A DNA stretch of 64,000 nt. It comes from Rhynochetos jubatus (Eukaryota; Chordata; Aves; Eurypygiformes; Rhynochetidae). The stretch is taken from positions 65,500,150 to 65,564,149 of the forward strand of contig CM050649.1 of the NCBI GenBank assembly GCA_027574665.1. The letters run 5' to 3'. The notes below the pieces were generated by a model that searched no databases, had not been told where the DNA came from, and saw only the letters and a list, made by a program, of their open reading frames with translations. Both the position numbers and the translations under genes were made by a program. Below, one piece after another: positions 59,385 to 64,000 of the stretch; within the stretch, counting starts at the first letter, position 1, and every line of letters begins with the position of its first letter.

Positions 59385-61497
59385 TGACTTCCCGGTCTGG
59401 CATTAACAGTAACCCAGCCCTTCTCTTGGAGCAGCTGGCATTTGACCGGCCGTGGCCTTCTGTCAGGCTGTTCAGCTTCTGAGGAAAAGCTGCTGCCTGT
59501 TTGTGAGGGGCGACTTGGTGGCAAAGAGCTGGTGCACTGTGTCCGGCGTCGAGCCTGGCCCGGGAAGGTCTGTGGTGTTCTGTACTGGAGCACTGCCACA
59601 CGTAGGCTGGTTTTGCTGAAGAGGTCAGTCCCGCTTGTGGGCGGGTGGGTGGACGGGCACCGCTTCTTGCTCAGAGCTGGTTGCAGGGAGGACAAAGTCT
59701 GTCGCTTTGACTCGGATCATGCTGTGCTGTTTGTCCAACAGGAGAGTAACTTTTGCTAAAATGCTTCTGTTCAAAATTGGGAAACGGTGTAGAGGTGTAA
59801 ATTGAAATAAGGTGTAGATCTCGTATCAAAAGCAGGCCTCATTCTTAGAAATGTGGAAATCTGGGAGGTTTTAGGGATTGGTTTTTTTTCCCCAGTTGCT
59901 AGTGAAAGCTGTGCGGTTGTTCCACAAGCTCATGTCAGAGTCACTGCTGTGTGTGGGCAGAGCCGGTGGAGCTGCAGCCAGTGACTGTTCAGAACAGTCT
60001 GACAGTGTCACGATTGTGTTCATCCTTGGGCCAGAGGAAATAACGGTCATTAGGCACCTTCACTGTTGGTTCAGCCATGTTAAATCAAGTGTTGGTGACC
60101 AGGAAGCAGCGTGACCCGCCGCAAGCGTGCAGTGCCGTGCAGGGGTACTTGAGCCTGGTCTAAGACAGGCTAGTTTCAATCCTGAAGGCAGGGAGCTGCC
60201 CCGCTTTCTGAGGTTATGCCCGAGCTGACCCCACATGGTTGGACGTCACAAACTGCTGCTGGATGTGCGGCTGCGCTGTGCCGGCCTGATGGATCCCAGT
60301 CGGGGTTAACCTCAGAGGGCTGCGTTGGTCTTTCCTCTCTAGCCACCATGACCGTGTATGAACTGGCTGCTGCACTTCCCTCGGCACAGGCTTTCCAGTG
60401 GCCTTTGCCTTGTTTGCCATCAACTGCATGAAGCCAGAACTCATCGTGCCATGCTTTGTGCCAGGTGACGTGGCTTCGGTTGCCTCAACTGGTGAGGCTG
60501 CAGTGCCTACTGTGTGTCACTTGCTGATCCACGCTGGATCGTTTGTTTCACAGGTTTATCCACTGGCCTCTTCCCTAAGACAGAACCCGTAACACAAAAC
60601 TGTAAAATGCCAGTGAAAGGAAGAGATGAAAGCAATCGAAATGGGAGCTGTTGGCCTGTAAATATGTTACCCTCGTGAAACACGACACATCCACACGTAC
60701 CTAACTGCGGTTTGGGATTAGAATTGGCTAGGGACACAGCAAAGGCGCTAAGGGACTCACTCTGTCTCCCGTGAACAGCTTTAAGCATGCAGTTAGTTAT
60801 TAAAAAAATGTACCTGAAGCACAAGTCTTCCTTTTAGCCTCTGGTTGTAAGGGGAACCGTGGGTTTATGCATGTAGGTTTTAGTAGAGGAAAGCACAGCT
60901 ATTGACTTAGTGGTTACTGGCTGAAAACATCTTGGCATTTCCCTGCGTTATATTAATTCCGACAGCAATGGGGCAGTACGAGCGGGTTTCCGTGGAGGCA
61001 GGGGGGCACCAGTGCGAGCCAGGAGCAGCGGGGTATGCGTCCTGGCACACGGCTCCACGTCAGCACAGAGTCCCTCGCGTGTAGCACCCTTGTTTCTCTC
61101 TGTTCTCTGGAAAGGGAGCCTGTGGGACCCTGCTGAGGGGGAGAAACCTCCTTTACAAGTGTGGCTCACTGGGTGACAGCTCCGAGGTCAGACATCCCTA
61201 CTTGCTTTACCAGCCTCCATAGCCTTGGCACTCTGTCGGGGGGGTCTTTGCAGGCTGTTTTTGCAAGGTCGGCTGGCTGTATCTAACAAACTGCAGTGAC
61301 TGCCACTGCCTGTAGCTCACCTGTGTGGAGCTGCTGTGTCTTCTGATGTCAGAGCGGAAACCAAATGACACTTTGAACTGTGTAAGTGTTGCCGTCTGGT
61401 TAGGAATGTTCCTCTGCTTGTAAAACAGGATCTCCCAGAAGACCCCACTATCGGATACCAGGTAGGCAGAGCTCAGAGGTTTGCAACATGTTAAATT
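59385..61497. other. Downstream or intergenic sequence
   Basis: No gene recognised. It contains a CpG-rich patch at about 59440-59665 and generally higher GC than the introns. Open frames up to about 120 codons exist on both strands but overlap each other and show no domain. Confidence 0.65.
59440..59665. other. CpG-rich patch downstream of ATP10A
   Basis: I count about 12 CpG dinucleotides in roughly 225 bases (for example ccggccg, tccggcgtcgag, gggcgggtgg), in a window that is otherwise CpG-poor. It is too short for a standard CpG island. Confidence 0.5.
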
Positions 61498-62067
61498 CAC
61501 AGAATCATAGAACAGTTTGTGTTGGAAGGGACCTTAAAGATCATCTAGTTCCACCCCCCCTGCCATGGGCAGGGACACCCTCCACTAGACCAGGTTGCTC
61601 AGAGCCTCATCCAGCCTGGCCTGGAACACTGCCAGGGATGGGGCACCCACAGCTTCTCTGGGCAGCCTGTGCCAGTGCCTCACCACCCTCTCCGGGAAGA
61701 ATTTCTTCCTGATATCCAATCTAAATCTCCCTGCTTTCAATTTAAACCCATTAGCCCTTGTCCTGTCAGTACAGGCCCTTGTAAAAAGTCCCCCCCAGCT
61801 TCCTTGCAGGCCCCTTCAGGTACTGGAAGGTGCTATAAGGTCTCCCCAGAACCTTCTCTTCTCCAGGCTGAACAAGCCCAACTCTCTCAGCCTGTCCCCA
61901 CAGCAGAGGTGCTGCAGCCTCTGAGCATCTTCGTGGCCTCCTCTGGACTCATTCCAACTGGTCGATATCCTTCTTATGTTGGGAGCCCCAGAGCTGGAGG
62001 CAGCACTGCAGGTGGGGTCTCACGAGAGCAGAGTAGAGGGGGAGAATCCCCTCTCCCGACCTGCTGT
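61498..62067 (-). mobile_element. CR1 LINE fragment, 3' UTR plus RT C-terminus
   Basis: The + strand begins cacagaatcatagaacagtt and runs back through a CR1 3' UTR into ORF2. It shares the segment gatatccttcttatgttggg in reverse complement with the copy at 27271, so the two belong to the same or a close subfamily. It is 5'-truncated. The long + strand open frame across it is antisense CR1, not a gene. Confidence 0.93.
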
Positions 62068-64000
62068 CTAATTCAGCCGAAGAGTGTCATGGGGTCATTA
62101 CCAGGAGCTTCCCATGGACATCACGAGTGTGTGCCCTCCCTCAGTCACTGCAGCAGCCCCAGCAGGAGGGTGAGGATCTCGAGCTTATTGACTCATCTGC
62201 ATCTTTCCACAATGTGTTTGATGTCCTGCAGGCCTTCAAGGGACACACTTGTTGCCGGTGGTGGGAAGGGTTGGAACATCACTGGGCTTTGGGTGAGAGC
62301 TGTATTTTATGATACTCTCATCAAAAAGAACCTAAGTTCCTCACTAGCCATGCCTTTGCTTTAGTTGTTGTGTCTTCAGTCTCTCAAAGGCTTCTGGTGT
62401 TGGTAAGGGATAAAAGGGTTGCTTAGGGACCGAGAGATGCTCGTGCGCTGCCAGACAGTTGTGCTAAGTTGCCACTGTGAGTCTGTGAGTAGTGCATTCA
62501 TGTCATATATTCAGGGAAACTCAGCATGACTGTAGATGCAGCTCCTCAGATGCTGTAACCATCGTTGCTCCTTCAGCGTCTGCCACCTGACTTCCCCCAT
62601 CTGGGATTCAGTCCCAGTAACTGCTGTATTTTGCTGAAAAAGAAAGAAATCCTTAGAGATATATTTTGAAATTCATAAAGTGTAAATGCTCCCTTCATAC
62701 TAAAAGATAAAATATATTATGGCAGCAATCCTGTGAACATGTATGAGTTTGATCTTAAATAAACCAAATAATCCTGCTGACCTTAATGGTGCAGCGGCCT
62801 AAGCAGAACTGCTTGCCTGCTTGCCGACAGGCAGGAAGATGAGATCCCCAGGTGCCAAAACTACACTGTGAGGTGCAGCGTAGGAGGCAGAGAACCTGGT
62901 CAGTAAGATTTCAGCAAGCAAGAAGTGTCCCATTTCCTTTTGGGAGATAAACTTTAAAATCATATAAAGAAAATGTAATTTAAACCACAGTTTGGAGGGA
63001 AAAAAAAAAACCAACAACAAAACCAAACACAACAGATTTCACATTTGGAAAGAAAACATTAAGCAAACTAATTCTTTTCATTTCAAACCAGAAGTTCTCT
63101 CTTCAGCTGCCAGCAGACAAACACATCAAAGCACGTTACTTGCTGGCCTTTAGGGCTTGTCAACATTCTGAAGCCACTATTAATATTTGAAACATTTTAA
63201 CTAAACAAAAACTAATGGCCTTTTGAAGCTGTATACGTTGATTTTAATAAAACAGAAATAAACTTCTAAAGTTATTCCCTGTCGGTGCAGTTGAGCAATT
63301 GTCGTATCAGACAAAAGGAAGCTTTAAATTACACGAGGCCAGTCCTCGGAAAGCATGCAACGTTTGTTAATTCCATGAGGCAACTAAAACAACGCCAGGG
63401 TTGGGTCGGTTGCCAACAACAGCCCCCTGTACGCTCTTTCCAATATTCGCACTGAAGTCTGCAAGCGCTTGCACGTCAGCTCGCCGTTGCCGGCTGAAGC
63501 CGTCCGCCGGACATTAATGACTGAGGAGAAGAGAGGCGTGAATTAAGCGTCACAGCCTTCCAGAATTCTTGCTGTTATTTAGGTGAACTAACTTCCCGGT
63601 GATTTAGCCTTTTTATAAATTTCTCTTGGGTGTGAAAGGTATTTGAGGAACAACCAGAACTCTTCTATCGGGTTAGCACTCTAATCTCAGGAATTATATC
63701 TCCCTCATATGCCAGTGCAGTGGAACTGAGCATACGGATGTCAAAGCAGGAACAAAACAACACTCCAGTATTTTTTTTCAAGATTTTCCAGACATACCTC
63801 ACTGCTCTATGTGCCCAGAGAGTCGTGCACCTGTTTGCCATCCTCCAGCGTCAGCTGTGGAACCACGGCCCTACCCCCTGATGGCCATTAAGTGACCTTT
63901 TATGCTTTCCATAAACTGAAAGGCTGATGACAGGGCTGACTCCTCGTTGTGGCCAAATCCAGTGGCACCCTGGGCTGATTTAAGTGCTGGGTTGAGGGGA
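62068..64000. other. Intergenic sequence
   Basis: No gene recognised. AATAAA hexamers occur at 62758, 63246 and 63257, so a very long ATP10A 3' UTR cannot be excluded. An A-rich tract lies at 63000-63030 and a CpG cluster at about 63459-63550. Confidence 0.6.
63459..63550. promoter_or_regulatory. CpG cluster with perfect 12-base palindrome (possible regulatory element)
   Basis: About ten CpGs fall in 90 bases. It contains the perfect palindrome gcaagcgcttgc (63461-63472), directly followed by acgtca, a CRE half-site, and the inverted repeat gtccg-c-cggac near 63502-63512. Regulatory function is inference only. Confidence 0.3.

Noticed and set aside
61669..62364. 231-codon open frame on the + strand
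   Set aside because: Most of it runs antisense through a CR1 element (61498-62067); the translation matches no protein family and reflects the CR1 reverse complement.
1..64000. Novel defence, CRISPR, operon or viral gene cluster
   Set aside because: Both strands were examined; the window is explained by one animal gene, its introns, CR1 copies and simple repeats.

Overview
The window is vertebrate nuclear DNA, almost certainly from a bird. It carries one long intron-rich gene on the + strand. Scattered through it are CR1 non-LTR retrotransposon fragments whose 3' ends carry the short ATTCTATG-type tail repeats typical of avian CR1. There are no operons, bacterial genes or CRISPR arrays. The species cannot be named from the sequence alone.

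The gene is ATP10A, a class 5 P4-ATPase (phospholipid flippase). I joined 19 exons between 7351 and 58774. Every junction is GT-AG, and the reading frame is preserved across all of them. They give 3909 nt, i.e. 1302 residues plus a TGA stop. Recalled human ATP10A is about 1500 residues in 21 exons, so these are probably exons 3-21. The first two exons (N-terminus, TM1-TM2 and the DGET motif of the actuator domain) would lie upstream of base 1. Visible in order are the end of the actuator domain, TM3, TM4 with the P4 motif PISL, the phosphorylation site DKTGT, the nucleotide-binding domain with ESPDEA and KGAD, then TGDK and GDGAND, TM5-TM10, and a 235-residue cytoplasmic tail encoded by one last exon.

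Layout: 1-7350 is intron with one CR1. 7351-19357 holds the first five exons in the window. 19358-30415 is an 11-kb intron with a long CR1, a small minisatellite and a possible 63-nt in-frame cassette exon. 30416-44101 holds the phosphorylation- and nucleotide-domain exons. 46043-58774 holds the hinge, TM5-TM10 and the tail. 58775 to about 59.2-59.4 kb is the 3' UTR with AATAAA signals. The rest is intergenic or extended 3' sequence with one more long CR1 and two CpG-rich patches.

I found no undescribed gene system. The items most worth checking are the cassette-exon candidate at 20614-20676, an exon whose acceptor lies only 45 bases from a CR1 end (49691-49846), an A9 run inside a coding exon (39707-39715), a short insert inside a CR1 that resembles an avian LTR, and inverted CR1 pairs within the transcription unit.
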